Shown here: positions 1 through 8,946 of the stretch, in pieces
How positions within the stretch are numbered: position 1 is the first letter of the stretch
Layout: every line of letters starts with the position of its first letter
Source of the DNA: DATDMG01 sp036518955
GTDB lineage: Bacteria > Actinomycetota > Actinomycetes > Actinomycetales > Kineosporiaceae
Direction of reading: 5' to 3'
Length of the DNA: 47,963 nt
Assembly: GCA_036518955.1 (NCBI GenBank)
Contig: DATDMG010000319.1
Location: 1 to 47,963 of the forward strand
Made by a program: the position numbers and the translations under genes
The notes under the pieces: model-generated
Told to the model about the DNA's origin: nothing
What the model saw: the letters and a program-made list of their open reading frames with translations, nothing else
The model's database searches: none

Positions 1-1
1 C

Positions 2-577
2 GGGCCGTCAGGGACGGTGGCCGGGGTGATCGCCCGCACCGACGCGCAGCGCGGGGTGTGGAAGGCGCCCGCCGGCGTGGACGCCGCGCTGGCCGGCGTC
101 CGATCGCTGGCCACGACGCTCACCGACCTCGAGAACGGCCAGCTCAACCCGCTCGGGGTCAACTGCCTGCGCACCCTGCCGGTCTACGGGAACGTGGTGT
201 GGGGTTCGCGGACCTGCCGGGGGAACGACGAACTCGGTGATCCGTGGAAGTACCTGCCCGTGCGGCGGGTCGCGCTGTATATCGAGGAGACCCTGTTCCG
301 GGCCACGAAATGGGTGGTGTTCGAGCCCAACGACGAGCCGCTGTGGGCTTCGATCCGGCTCAACATCGGGGCATTCATGGACGGGTTGTTCCGGCAGGGC
401 GCGTTCCAGGGCCGGACGTCGCGGGAGGCCTACTTCGTCAAGTGCGACGCGGAGAACAACCCGCGGTCCGAGATCGACAAGGGTGTCGTGACGATCGACG
501 TAGGGTTCCAGCCGCTCAAACCGGCCGAGTTCGTCCGCATCCGCATCCAGCAGAAGCGTCCCGACCCGCAGCAGTAG
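2..577 (+). CDS. eCIS tail sheath protein, C-terminal part (cut by window edge)
   Basis: About 191 residues are visible; the reading frame is open to the left edge, so the true start lies outside the window (a GTG at 17 is internal). The visible start, GPSGTVAGVIARTD, followed by RGVWKAPAG, and the block YLPVRRVALYIEETLFRAT followed by NDEPLW and GAFMDGLFRQGAFQG, are hallmarks of the C-terminal domain of contractile phage tail sheath proteins (Afp2-4/Pvc2-4, gp18-like). The family forms the outer sheath that contracts to drive the inner tube into the target. The tube gene follows 12 bases downstream, the usual order for these particles. Confidence 0.93.
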   Translation, partial: GPSGTVAGVIARTDAQRGVWKAPAGVDAALAGVRSLATTLTDLENGQLNPLGVNCLRTLPVYGNVVWGSRTCRGNDELGDPWKYLPVRRVALYIEETLFRATKWVVFEPNDEPLWASIRLNIGAFMDGLFRQGAFQGRTSREAYFVKCDAENNPRSEIDKGVVTIDVGFQPLKPAEFVRIRIQQKRPDPQQ

Positions 578-589
578 GAGCGAACCCCC

Positions 590-1120
590 ATGGCGCAGTT
601 CACCGTCAACGCGACGCGGCTCGACCCCTACAAGAACTTCAAGTTCCGGGTGAAGTGGGACAACCGCTACGTCGCCGGCATCAGCAAGGTCAGCGCCCTG
701 CGGCGCACGACCGAGGTCGTCGAGCACCGCGACGGCGGTGACCACTCCAGCTCCCGCAAGTCGCCGGGGCGCACCAAGTACGAGGCCATCACCCTGGAGC
801 GCGGCGTCACCCACGACGTCGAGTTCGAGGCCTGGGCGAACAAGGTGTGGAACTACGCCAACGCGCAGGCGGCCGCCGAGCAGCGCGACCGGGAGGTTTC
901 GCTCGCCGACTTCCGCAAGGACCTGGTCATCGAGGTGTTCAACGAGGCGGGCCAGAAGGTCCAGGCGTACCAGGTGTACCGGGCGTGGGTGTCGGAGTTC
1001 CAGGCGCTGCCCGACCTGGACGCCAACGCCAACGCGATCGCCATCCAGCACCTGAAGCTCGAGAACGAGGGTTGGCTGCGGGACGAGAGCGTGACCGAGC
1101 CGGCCGAGCCTCGGTTCTGA
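590..1120 (+). CDS. eCIS inner tube protein (gp19-like)
   Basis: 176 residues. The family (phage tail tube gp19 / Afp1, Afp5) polymerises into the rigid inner tube that lies inside the sheath and is expelled on contraction. Recognisable pieces are LDPYKNFKFRVKWD near residues 10-24, VSALRRTTEVVEHRDGG near 37-53, the charged SRKSPGRTKYEAITLERG block and the C-terminal IAIQHLKLENEGW. The ATG at 590 is preceded by AGGAG at 576-580. It sits directly behind the sheath gene, as in Afp/PVC clusters. A second, divergent tube-like protein is encoded at 6702-7379. Confidence 0.93.
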   Translation: MAQFTVNATRLDPYKNFKFRVKWDNRYVAGISKVSALRRTTEVVEHRDGGDHSSSRKSPGRTKYEAITLERGVTHDVEFEAWANKVWNYANAQAAAEQRDREVSLADFRKDLVIEVFNEAGQKVQAYQVYRAWVSEFQALPDLDANANAIAIQHLKLENEGWLRDESVTEPAEPRF

Positions 1121-1162
1121 GCGTTCCGACCACTATCAGCCCGCCGTGGAGGGAGACCCGCC

Positions 1163-1900
1163 GTGACGTCACGTCCGCCCGTCGACGCGCTGCGGCTGTG
1201 GGAGGCCGGCTGGGGGCTGCCCCCGCTGGAGCGTGCCGTCGTCCTCGCCGCCGCGTCGACCGGCTCGTCGCCGGACACCGTGAGCTCGCGGCCGGTCGGC
1301 GAACGGGACCGTCTCCTCTACACGCTGCGGGCACGGCTGTTCGGGACGGCGATCGAGGCGGTGTCCACCTGTCCGGGCTGCGCCGGTGAGGTGGAGTTGG
1401 CGTTCGACCTGCGGCACCTGCTCGCCGGGACAGGCCCGAGCCAGCCCGAGGTCACCGTCGTGGCGGGGGGCGTGGAACGGACGTTCCGCACCCCGACCAG
1501 CGTGGACGTCGCCGCCGTCCTGGCGCGGCCGGCCGCCCACGACACCGACGCCGCCCAGGTGCTGCTGCGCCGGTGCCGCGTGGCGTCAGGCGTCGACGGC
1601 AGTGCCGAGGACGACGCCGCGGGGCAGGACGACGAGGCGGCGGACGCGGTGACGCGGGCCTGGCTCGTGGCGGACCCGCTCGCCGACGTCACCCTGGAGC
1701 TGCGCTGCCCGGAGTGCGCGACCGAATGGGCCGAGCCCCTCGACATCGGCGGGTTCCTCTGGTCGGAGCTCGACAACTGGTGCCGCGCCATGCTCCTCGA
1801 CGTCCATCAGCTCGCCCGCGCCTACGGCTGGTCCGAGGCGGAGATCCTCGCGCTCAGCCCGTGGCGCCGCCGCTGCTACCTCGGGCTGGTGGGTGCGTGA
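1163..1900 (+). CDS. eCIS zinc-ribbon baseplate-type protein (T4-baseplate-like)
   Basis: 245 residues starting at GTG 1163 behind GGAGGGA (1147-1153). Two CxxC knuckles are visible: C70-P-G-C73 and C182-P-E-C185, which could make a four-cysteine zinc ribbon. The N-terminal DALRLWEAGWGLPPLERAVVLAA and the C-terminal WCRAMLLDVHQLARAYGWSE, followed by ILALSPWRR, match the small 'T4 bacteriophage base plate protein' family found in actinobacterial eCIS operons. An acidic spacer (AEDDAAGQDDEAAD) lies between the two halves. The exact position in the particle is not established; baseplate assembly is inferred from family and context. It overlaps the next gene by GTGA. Confidence 0.8.
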   Translation: MTSRPPVDALRLWEAGWGLPPLERAVVLAAASTGSSPDTVSSRPVGERDRLLYTLRARLFGTAIEAVSTCPGCAGEVELAFDLRHLLAGTGPSQPEVTVVAGGVERTFRTPTSVDVAAVLARPAAHDTDAAQVLLRRCRVASGVDGSAEDDAAGQDDEAADAVTRAWLVADPLADVTLELRCPECATEWAEPLDIGGFLWSELDNWCRAMLLDVHQLARAYGWSEAEILALSPWRRRCYLGLVGA

Positions 1901-2760
1901 GCGCCTCGGCCGGGGCGGTCGCGCTCACCCGGATCCTCGCGCGCGGCTCCGGGACGGCGGGCGGCCTGCGGCCGCGCCTGAGGTCGCGCTTCGAGACGTT
2001 CGGCCCGGCGCCCGGCCCGGCGGCCTCCGCCGCGGCGGCCGGCGCCCCGGAGGACACCGGCGGGCGACCGGTCGAGTTCCCGGACACCCATGGCCAGGCG
2101 GGCGAGCGCCATCCCGACCCGGCCCCGCCCGGCGGGTCGCAGGCCCTCGCCGCGGCGGCGGACGGGACGACGACGGACGGGACGACGACGGACGGGACGA
2201 CGGCGGACCCCGCCGTGGCGACGCCGGCAGCCGTGCCGGACGGCATGGCCGAACGCGTCGACATCGCCGAACGCGTCGACATCGCCGAACGCGTCGTCCG
2301 GCCGGGTCCTGCCGACCCGCTCGCCCTGGTCCGCCCCCGCCCGCGTGATCCGGCCTCCGGGCCGGTGCCGGGGCTGGCCGAGCGGCCCGGGGGGCCCGCG
2401 CTGCCCGTCGCCGCCACCGGGCCGGCGGCCGGGCGCCCTGCCTTCGCCGTCAGGGTGTCCGCGGTCGAGGGGGCGGCCTCGGACGGCGACGCGGAGCTCG
2501 ACGCGGTGCTCGACGCGACGGGGACCGCCGAGCTGCCGCACCCGGCCCGGCTGGTCGCCGTCCCCGAGTGGCCGCAGCGAGCGGACCCGGCCCCCGCCCC
2601 CGCCGTCGTCGAGGTGTCGATCGGCCGGGTCGAGGTGCGGGTGCCCGCCAGCGGTCCGGCACGGCCGGGACGCCGGCGGCCGTCCGCGCCCGGGCCGACG
2701 GACGGCACCCGGGGTCTGGAGGGCTACCTGCGGAGCCGGGCCCGGGGGGAGTTGCCGTGA
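1897..2760 (+). CDS. eCIS linker protein, low-complexity with tandem repeats, unknown role
   Basis: 287 residues from GTG 1897, which overlaps the preceding stop (GTGA). Most of the protein is Pro/Ala/Gly/Arg-rich and likely disordered. It carries two perfect short tandem repeats: DGTTT three times (2161-2205) and AERVDI two and a half times (2248-2295). The only conserved-looking parts are the first 35 residues and the C-terminus, VVEVSIGRVEVRVPAS followed by GLEGYLRSRARGELP. Proteins with that C-terminal signature recur between the zinc-ribbon and DUF4255 genes in eCIS operons. I do not recognise a biochemical function; a flexible assembly or cap-associated part is an inference from position. 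It overlaps the next gene by GTGA. Confidence 0.75.
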   Translation: MSASAGAVALTRILARGSGTAGGLRPRLRSRFETFGPAPGPAASAAAAGAPEDTGGRPVEFPDTHGQAGERHPDPAPPGGSQALAAAADGTTTDGTTTDGTTADPAVATPAAVPDGMAERVDIAERVDIAERVVRPGPADPLALVRPRPRDPASGPVPGLAERPGGPALPVAATGPAAGRPAFAVRVSAVEGAASDGDAELDAVLDATGTAELPHPARLVAVPEWPQRADPAPAPAVVEVSIGRVEVRVPASGPARPGRRRPSAPGPTDGTRGLEGYLRSRARGELP

Positions 2761-3959
2761 GCAACGCCCTGGCGGTCGCCGCGGTCACAGCTACCCTGCG
2801 CGCGAGGGTCTTCGCGGCCCTCGGGGGTGCCGCCGTCACCACCGCCGCCCCCGACAAGGCCCCCACCGCGGTCGGCAGCGAGCACGTCAACCTCTTCCTC
2901 TACCGGACCGACCTGCACCCGTCCTTCCGCAACGAGCCGCCGCCGGGCACCCGGGACGGCGAGACCGCGCGCCCCCTGCTACCGCTCGTGCTGCACTACC
3001 TGCTCGCCTCGTACAGCGACGACGAGAGCCGCGCGCAGCAGTTGCTCGGCTCGGCGATGCTCGCCCTGCATGACGGCGCGATCCTGCCCCGGGAGGAGAT
3101 CCGGCAGGCGACGATCGCTGCCGGCGGCAGCCTGGCGGGCAGTGACCTGCACCTGCAGGCGGCCGAGGTGACCGTCACGCACGAGTCGCTGAGCCAGGAC
3201 GACATCGCCAAGATGTGGACGGCGTTCCAGGCCCCGTACCGGATGTCGGTGTCCTACCAGGTGTCCGTCGTCCTCATCGACAGCGCGCTGCCCGGGCGTG
3301 CACCGCTGCCGGTGCTCACCCGCGGCCCGGGCGACCGGGCCGCCGAGGCCCGCCCGTCCGCGGCGTTCCCCTACCCGGCCGTCGTGACGATCGACTACCC
3401 GATCGCCGACCTGCCCTCCGTCCTGGCCGGGGAGGAGGTCACCTGCACCGTCGCGAACCTCTCGGCCGGCCCGCTGGAGGGCCGGCTGCGGCACCGGCGG
3501 CTGGGCACCTCCCTCGTCGCCGCGGCCGTGCCCGGCACCGCCGGGCACGGCGGCCAACGGGTGGCGGTCACGGTCCCCGCCACCGCCCCGGCAGGTCCGT
3601 GGGCCCTGGCGCTGGCGGTGCCGGGAGCCGACGGGCCGCTGACGCCGGAGGTCGAGGTCGCCGTCCGGCCCGAGGTGACCGCGCTGCAGGCGGCGGACGC
3701 CGGGGCCGGCCGGCGCCGCGTCACCGCCACCCTGGCCACGCCCGTGCAGGTGGGGCAGGTCTGCTCGGTGGTGGTCGGCGGGCTGGGCCTGGCGGTCCCG
3801 CTGCTGCAGGCCGCGGGCGCGGATCTGTCCGCCAGCGCGGTGCTGCCCCCCGGCGTCGCCAAGGTACGGGTGCGCGTGGACGGCGTGGAGAGCGACCTGG
3901 TGGACCGCGCGACCGGCACGTTCCGGACCGGCCCGACCGCTGAGGTGGTGATCCCGTGA
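2757..3959 (+). CDS. eCIS DUF4255 / Afp16-like tail terminator with Ig-like C-terminus
   Basis: 400 residues from GTG 2757 (GTGA overlap). Residues about 5-190 form a DUF4255 domain (NLFLYRTDLHPSFRNEPPP near 45, LPLVLHYLLASYSDDE near 77, YRMSVSYQVSVVLID near 160). This is the Pvc16/Afp16 family, which caps the tube and sheath end and sets particle length with the tape measure. The remaining ~200 residues look like two beta-sandwich (Ig/TIG-like) repeats, ending VRVRVDGVESDLVDR. The minimal family is about 190-220 residues, so the C-terminal half is an addition. It overlaps the ATPase gene by GTGA. Confidence 0.87.
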   Translation: MSNALAVAAVTATLRARVFAALGGAAVTTAAPDKAPTAVGSEHVNLFLYRTDLHPSFRNEPPPGTRDGETARPLLPLVLHYLLASYSDDESRAQQLLGSAMLALHDGAILPREEIRQATIAAGGSLAGSDLHLQAAEVTVTHESLSQDDIAKMWTAFQAPYRMSVSYQVSVVLIDSALPGRAPLPVLTRGPGDRAAEARPSAAFPYPAVVTIDYPIADLPSVLAGEEVTCTVANLSAGPLEGRLRHRRLGTSLVAAAVPGTAGHGGQRVAVTVPATAPAGPWALALAVPGADGPLTPEVEVAVRPEVTALQAADAGAGRRRVTATLATPVQVGQVCSVVVGGLGLAVPLLQAAGADLSASAVLPPGVAKVRVRVDGVESDLVDRATGTFRTGPTAEVVIP

Positions 3960-6325
3960 CGCTCACCGACCCCGGCTGGGAAGACGCCAACAACCGCTAC
4001 CTGTCGGCGTCGCTGCGCTGGGTGCGCGCCCGGCTCGAGGCGTTGGCGGCCAGCGCGCACCCGGCCGCCCGACGCACCGTGCCGCCCGCCGACGCCACCG
4101 CGCAGCGGCCGTCCGGACCGGCTCCGCTCGACGCGGTTCCGACCGCCCGAGCCACGCTGAGGCCACCGGAGCCGGTCGCGGCGCATCCGCGTCGGCACTG
4201 GTGGGGCGGGCGGATCAACCCCGAGCCGCCGCCGGTCCCGACGGTGTCGCCGTCCCCGGCCACCGCGGACTCCCGCTCGGACGCCACCGCGGACTTCCGT
4301 TCGGACGTCACCGCGGACTCCCGCTCGGACGTGCCTGCCCCGACCGGATCGTTGACGGACCAGGAGACGGTGCGGTCGGCCGCCGCCGAGCGGGTGGACG
4401 CCGCGGCCGCGATGCCGGGCGCACCACCCGCGCTGGAACTGCTCGCGCAGCGCCTCGCCCTCACCGACTTCGAGCGCGACACCCTGCTGCTGTGCGTCGC
4501 CCCGGCGGTGGACCCGTCGCTCGGCGCCGCGATCGCCCGCGCGGCCGGGGACCCGGCCGCGACCGCGCCGACGTTCGCCCTGGCCATGCGCCTGTTCGAC
4601 GACGCGCGGTGGGACGTCCAGTCCGGGGACCGCGGCCTGAGGTACTGGCGGCTCGTCGAGGTCGTCGCGGGCCCGGCCCAGCCCACGACCACGGCGCCGC
4701 TGCGCGCGGACGACCGGATCGTCAACCTCGTCAAGGGCCTGAACCACGTCGACGAGCGGCTCGTCGGCCTGGTCGAGGAACGCGTGGACCCGGCGCCCGG
4801 ACTGACTCTGCCGCCGTCCGGGACGGCGGCGGCCGAGCGGCTGCTCACCGCGCTGGTGAGCCCTGGGGTGGACGGCCGGTTCCCCGTCGTGGAGGTCGTC
4901 GCCCCGGACGCCGACACCGCGGAGGTGCTGTGCGCCCGGGCGTTCCGGCACGTGCATCGGGCCTTGTTCCGGGTGAACGCCCCGGCGCTGGCGGGCCTCG
5001 GCCCGGACGTCGAGGTCGTCGGGCGGCTGTGGCAGCGGGAGAGCCTGCTGCTGCCGGTGGCGCTGCTGGTCGACGCCTGTGAGGACGACCTGGCCGACCC
5101 GCACCTCGCCGGCCCGCTCCGCCGGTTCCTCGGTCAGGTCGACGCCCTGGTCGTGCTCGCCGTCCGGGAGGTCTGGCCGCTGCGGGGGCGGCCCGTCCTC
5201 GCCGTGGACGCCGGGCGCCCCAGTGTCCGCGAGCAGCGTGACCTGTGGGCCGCGGCCACCGGCCAGCCGCCGGACGGCGTCCCCGCGGACCTGGCGGCCC
5301 AGTTCCGGCTGAGTCTCCCGACGCTGCACCGGATCGCCGCGCTCGCCCGCGACCGGCTCGCCGCGGTTCCCCCGGCCGGGGGGCAGCCCCGGCCCGAGCC
5401 GGAGCCCCAGGCCGAGCCGGAGCCGGACGCGGGCGACGCGGACCGGTTGCGCGACCTGTTGTGGGCCGAGTGCCGTGCCGCCTCCCGCCCGCGGCTGGAG
5501 ACGCTGGCCCGGCGGGTCGTGCCGCGGGCCGGCTGGTCCGACCTCGTCCTGCCGCGCGAGCAGCTCGACATCCTGCACCGCCTCGCCGACCAGGTGCGGT
5601 ACCGCACCAGGGTGATGTCCGACTGGGGGTTCGACGAGCGGCTGGCCCGCGGCAGCGGCATCACCGCCCTGTTCACCGGACCGAGCGGTACCGGCAAGAC
5701 GTTCTGCGCCGAGGTGCTCGCCCACGAGCTGGACGTCGACCTGTACCAGGTGGACCTGTCGTCGGTGGTGAACAAGTACATCGGCGAGACGGAGAAGAAC
5801 ATGCGTCGGGTCTTCGACGCGGCCGAGGACGGCGGCACTCTGCTGTTCTTCGACGAGGCCGACGCGCTGTTCGGACGCCGCAGCGAGGTCCGGGACAGCC
5901 ACGACCGCTACGCGAACATCGAGGTCAACTACCTCTTGCAGCGCATGGAGGCCTACCACGGTCTGGCCGTCCTGGCGACCAACCTGCGCGGCGCCCTCGA
6001 CCCGGCGTTCCTGCGCCGGTTGCGGTTCGTCGTCGAGTTCGAGGTGCCCGCCCCGGCGGAGCGTCGGCTGCTGTGGGCCAAGGCGTTCCCCGCCGGCGTC
6101 CCGTGCGGGGACCTCGACCTCGACGTGCTCGCCGAGCTCAACGTCAACGGCGCCACGATCCAGCAGATCGCCCTCGCCGCGGCCTTCCTCGCGGCCGGGG
6201 GTGGTGGCGAGGTGGACACCGGGACCGTGCTGCGCGCGGCCCGCACCGAGTTCCGCAGGCTGGACCTGCCGCTGCCGTCCGCGGTCGCGTCCGCCTCCCG
6301 CGCCGTCCTGGCGGGCCGGCCGTGA
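3956..6325 (+). CDS. eCIS AAA+ ATPase (Afp15/Pvc15-like)
   Basis: 789 residues from GTG 3956 (GTGA overlap). The C-terminal third is a classical AAA domain: Walker A GPSGTGKT near residue 575, Walker B LLFFDEADALFG near 628, then NYLLQRMEAY, LATNLRGALDPAFLRRLRF (sensor and arginine-finger region). The N-terminal ~500 residues are an all-alpha/degenerate ATPase region (LLAQRLALTDFERDTLLL near 161) usual for this eCIS family. Residues ~103-126 are three copies of an eight-residue repeat (24-bp units, 4262-4333). Afp15 homologues are needed for particle assembly or release rather than being structural; that role is taken from the family. Confidence 0.92.
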   Translation: MTLTDPGWEDANNRYLSASLRWVRARLEALAASAHPAARRTVPPADATAQRPSGPAPLDAVPTARATLRPPEPVAAHPRRHWWGGRINPEPPPVPTVSPSPATADSRSDATADFRSDVTADSRSDVPAPTGSLTDQETVRSAAAERVDAAAAMPGAPPALELLAQRLALTDFERDTLLLCVAPAVDPSLGAAIARAAGDPAATAPTFALAMRLFDDARWDVQSGDRGLRYWRLVEVVAGPAQPTTTAPLRADDRIVNLVKGLNHVDERLVGLVEERVDPAPGLTLPPSGTAAAERLLTALVSPGVDGRFPVVEVVAPDADTAEVLCARAFRHVHRALFRVNAPALAGLGPDVEVVGRLWQRESLLLPVALLVDACEDDLADPHLAGPLRRFLGQVDALVVLAVREVWPLRGRPVLAVDAGRPSVREQRDLWAAATGQPPDGVPADLAAQFRLSLPTLHRIAALARDRLAAVPPAGGQPRPEPEPQAEPEPDAGDADRLRDLLWAECRAASRPRLETLARRVVPRAGWSDLVLPREQLDILHRLADQVRYRTRVMSDWGFDERLARGSGITALFTGPSGTGKTFCAEVLAHELDVDLYQVDLSSVVNKYIGETEKNMRRVFDAAEDGGTLLFFDEADALFGRRSEVRDSHDRYANIEVNYLLQRMEAYHGLAVLATNLRGALDPAFLRRLRFVVEFEVPAPAERRLLWAKAFPAGVPCGDLDLDVLAELNVNGATIQQIALAAAFLAAGGGGEVDTGTVLRAARTEFRRLDLPLPSAVASASRAVLAGRP

Positions 6326-6705
6326 TCCGCGTCGTCCTGCGCGTCGAGCGCGTCGTCGTCGAGGCCACGCCGGGCGTCGACGCGCCGTCGCCCCGGGTGC
6401 TGCGGGCCGCCCTGGAGGAGGCCCTGCGGGCCGAGCTGGCCGCCGCCGTCGACGCCGCCGCGCACGGCGGGCCCGCGGCGCGGGCAGCGGCCCTGCCCAG
6501 GGTGGTCGTGGACGCGAGCGCCGCGGGCCCCGGCCCGGTCGGACGGGCGGTGCTGGACGCCGTCCGCGGCGCGACCGGCGGCTGGCCTGCGAGCGTGGCC
6601 GCGTCGCGCCCCGACGGGCCGCCCTCCGCCGGGCCCGTGGCGCCGCCTCCACCGGCAGCGGCCCCTGCTCCGGCAACGGCACCGGGACGGGGAGCGGGCT
6701 CATGA
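6322..6705 (+). CDS. small eCIS-operon protein of unknown function
   Basis: 127 residues from GTG 6322, overlapping both neighbours (GTGA before, ATGA after). The N-terminus is a beta strand-like IRVVLRVERVVVEA followed by an alanine-rich helix (LRAALEEALRAELAAAV). The C-terminal ~40 residues are Pro/Ala-rich and probably disordered. I do not recognise a domain. The strict coupling between the ATPase and second tube genes says it is made with the particle; similar short proteins with an N-terminal 'I-x-R-L/V' strand occur at this place in related operons. Confidence 0.7.
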   Translation: MIRVVLRVERVVVEATPGVDAPSPRVLRAALEEALRAELAAAVDAAAHGGPAARAAALPRVVVDASAAGPGPVGRAVLDAVRGATGGWPASVAASRPDGPPSAGPVAPPPPAAAPAPATAPGRGAGS

Positions 6706-7379
6706 CGGCGTCCTTCATGCCCGCGACCCCGGTCGTGCCGCGCGGCGGCCTGGTGCTGCTGGACCCGGTCACCGGCGCCGTCCGGCGCGTCATCGCGCTG
6801 CAGTACAACCCGGACAGTCTCAAGCGGACCCTCCAGCCGCAGGCGGTCGGCGGCGAGCAGGCCGACCGCAGTGAGGCGTTGCGGCTGCGCGGCCCGGCGC
6901 ACGAGACCTACACCCTCGAGGTGGAGCTCGACGCCACCGACCAGCTCGCCGCCCCCGGCCTGCCCGCCAACGTGCCGGTCGGCGAGAACGGGCTGCACCC
7001 CGTGCTCGCCGTCCTGGACGAGCTCGTCAACCCGGCCCGGGCCGCCCTGCTCGACCAGGACGCCGCAGCACGCCGCGGCGCGTTCGAGATCGCTCCGGTC
7101 GAGGCCCCGCTGACCGTGCTGGTGTGGGGGCGCAACCGGGTCGTCCCGGTGCGGGTCACCGACTTCTCGGTGACGGAGGAGGCCTTCGACTCCAACCTCA
7201 ACCCGATCCGGGCGCGCCTGAGCCTGACCCTGCGGGTCCTGACCGTGGACGACGTCGGGTTCGCGCACCGCGGCGGCCGCCTGTTCCTCAGCTACCTGGG
7301 GCGCCGGGAGCAGCTCGCCGGCCTCCACCCGTCGGACCCGCTGCGGTCCGTCGGGCTGACCGGGCCACCGGGCGGTTGA
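6702..7379 (+). CDS. eCIS second tube / tube-hub adaptor protein (CIS_tube family, Afp7-like)
   Basis: 225 residues from ATG 6702 (ATGA overlap). The family signature is the N-terminal LVLLDPVTGAVRRVIALQYN, then PDSLKRTLQPQ, followed by a tube-like beta-barrel with TYTLEVELDATDQL, GLHPVLAVLDEL and LTVLVWGRNRVVPVRVTDFS. In Afp7/Pvc7 this domain is fused to LysM; here the LysM-like part is a separate gene 87 bases downstream. The product probably joins the inner tube to the spike hub. The stop is TGA; about 90 bases of GC-rich spacer follow, one of the few real gaps in the operon. Confidence 0.82.
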   Translation: MTASFMPATPVVPRGGLVLLDPVTGAVRRVIALQYNPDSLKRTLQPQAVGGEQADRSEALRLRGPAHETYTLEVELDATDQLAAPGLPANVPVGENGLHPVLAVLDELVNPARAALLDQDAAARRGAFEIAPVEAPLTVLVWGRNRVVPVRVTDFSVTEEAFDSNLNPIRARLSLTLRVLTVDDVGFAHRGGRLFLSYLGRREQLAGLHPSDPLRSVGLTGPPGG

Positions 7380-7466
7380 CCCGGCGCCGACGGACCGGCC
7401 CCACCCGGACCCGCCACCGTGCGGACCCGCCAGCGATACAGACCAGCAACCGTCAGGAGGCCCGGC

Positions 7467-7781
7467 GTGTTCTCCCTCGCGAGCCGTTACCACGATCTCC
7501 CGGTCGCCACGTTCCCCGGGGCGGGCGGCGACCCGGTGCGTTACGTCACCCGCCGGTTCCTGCCCCCGGTGGACGGCCTCACCGTGCTCGCGGTCCACGT
7601 GGTCTCCGCGGCCGACCGGCTCGACCGGATCGCCGCGCTGCGCCTCGGCGACCCCGAGCTGTTCTGGCGGATCGTGGACGCCAACCCGGTGCTGCACCCG
7701 GGCGAGCTCACCGAACGTCCTGGCCGCGCGCTCCTGGTCGCCCTGCCCACCGCCGTCGTGGGGAGCCCCCGTGGCTTCTGA
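7467..7781 (+). CDS. eCIS LysM-like baseplate protein
   Basis: 104 residues from GTG 7467, chosen because CAGGAGG (7454-7460) sits six bases upstream. The protein begins FSLASRYHDLPVATF and contains RYVTRRFLPP, then a LysM-like stretch (VHVVSAADRLDRIAALRLGD near residues 43-62, then ELFWRIVDANPVLHPGEL). This is the short LysM-like protein seen next to the gp27-like hub in eCIS operons, comparable to the LysM part of Afp7 or to gp53. In the particle it would bind other baseplate proteins rather than peptidoglycan (inference). Its end overlaps the start of the hub gene. Confidence 0.78.
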   Translation: MFSLASRYHDLPVATFPGAGGDPVRYVTRRFLPPVDGLTVLAVHVVSAADRLDRIAALRLGDPELFWRIVDANPVLHPGELTERPGRALLVALPTAVVGSPRGF

Positions 7782-8946
7782 CCTGCTCCTGTCGCTGCGG
7801 CTGGGGCCCGTGCTCGCCGAACCCGTCCCCGGCCCGGTCGTCGACGCCCTGCAGGAGGTCCAGGTGACCGAGGGCCTCGGCCAGCCGGGCGGCTTCCAGC
7901 TCACCTTCAGCACCGGCAAGGACTCGATGGTCACCCGCGAGCTACTGCCCTCCGGCGCGCTCGACCCGCCGGCTCGGGTGCAGGTCGTCCTCACCGTCCG
8001 CGGCCGCTCGACCGTGCTCATGGACGGCGTCATCACCCGGCACGAGCTCGCGCCGTCCTCGGTGCCCGGTGCGGGGCGCCTGACGGTCACCGGCGAGGAC
8101 GTGTCCCGGATGATGGATGTCATCGACTTCAGCGGCCTGCCGTACGTCGGGATGCCGCCGGAGGCGCGCGTCGCGCTCATCTGCGCCAAGTACGTGCTGT
8201 ACGGCCTCGTGCCCGTCATCGTGCCCAGCGTCTTCATCGACACCCCGAACCCGCTGGACTCGATCCCGCGCCAGCAAGGCAGCGACCTGTCGTACGTCAA
8301 GCAGCTCGCGGCCCAGGTCGGCTACCAGTTCTACGTGACGCCCGGGCCGGTGCCCGGCGTCAACTTCGCGGTGTGGGCGCCGCCCGACCGGCTCGGCCCG
8401 CCGCAGCCGCCGCTGTTCGTCGACGCGGACGCCGCCACGAACGTCGAGTCGCTGTCGTTCTCCTTCGACGGGTTCTCGGCCACCCAGTACGTGGTGCTCA
8501 TCCAGGAACGGACGACGAAGTTCCCGATCCCGGTCCCCGTCCCCTCGGTGACGCCGCTCAACCCTGCCATGGGCCGCCGCCAGCCGCTGCCGCTGCGGGT
8601 GGCGCCGATCCGCGGGCTCGCCAAGGCCACGCCGCTGCAGGCGGCGGGGATCGCCCTGGCCCGCGCCGCGGACAGCTACGACGTCATCAGCGGCCAGGGC
8701 GGGCTCGACGTCCTGCGCTACGGGCAGCCGCTGCGGCCCCGATCCCCGGTGGACGTGTGCGGGACCGGCCCCGACTACGACGGCACCTACTTCATCAAGA
8801 GCGTCACCCACCAGGTGCGGCGGGGGAGCTACACCCAGCAGTTCCAGCTGATCCGCAACGCCTTCGTCCCGAGGCAGCCGGCCGCCGGCGGCCTCGGCTC
8901 CCTGCTCCCCACCACCCTGCCGACACGGCCAGGAGGTCTGCCATGA
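7771..8946 (+). CDS. eCIS baseplate hub protein (gp27 / late control D-like)
   Basis: 391 residues from GTG 7771 behind GGGGAG. It begins SDLLLSLRLGPVLAEPVPGPVV and contains the late-control-D/gp27 features LQEVQVTEGLGQPGGFQLTF, VLMDGVITRHEL, GEDVSRMMD and SDLSYVKQLAAQVGYQFYV, and ends GTYFIKSVTHQVRRGSYTQQ. In Afp8/VgrG-type proteins the gp27-like and gp5-like parts are one chain; here the gp5-like spike is the next gene, overlapping by ATGA. The family forms the trimeric hub that closes the tube end and carries the spike. Confidence 0.88.
   Translation: MASDLLLSLRLGPVLAEPVPGPVVDALQEVQVTEGLGQPGGFQLTFSTGKDSMVTRELLPSGALDPPARVQVVLTVRGRSTVLMDGVITRHELAPSSVPGAGRLTVTGEDVSRMMDVIDFSGLPYVGMPPEARVALICAKYVLYGLVPVIVPSVFIDTPNPLDSIPRQQGSDLSYVKQLAAQVGYQFYVTPGPVPGVNFAVWAPPDRLGPPQPPLFVDADAATNVESLSFSFDGFSATQYVVLIQERTTKFPIPVPVPSVTPLNPAMGRRQPLPLRVAPIRGLAKATPLQAAGIALARAADSYDVISGQGGLDVLRYGQPLRPRSPVDVCGTGPDYDGTYFIKSVTHQVRRGSYTQQFQLIRNAFVPRQPAAGGLGSLLPTTLPTRPGGLP

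Noticed and set aside
3395..6823. Very long open frame on the - strand across the eCIS ATPase
   Set aside because: It is antisense to well-supported genes and its translation is Arg/Pro/Gly-rich with no domain. High GC content removes stop codons from such shadow frames; the same holds for long - strand frames at 10183-13230 and 12845-15397.
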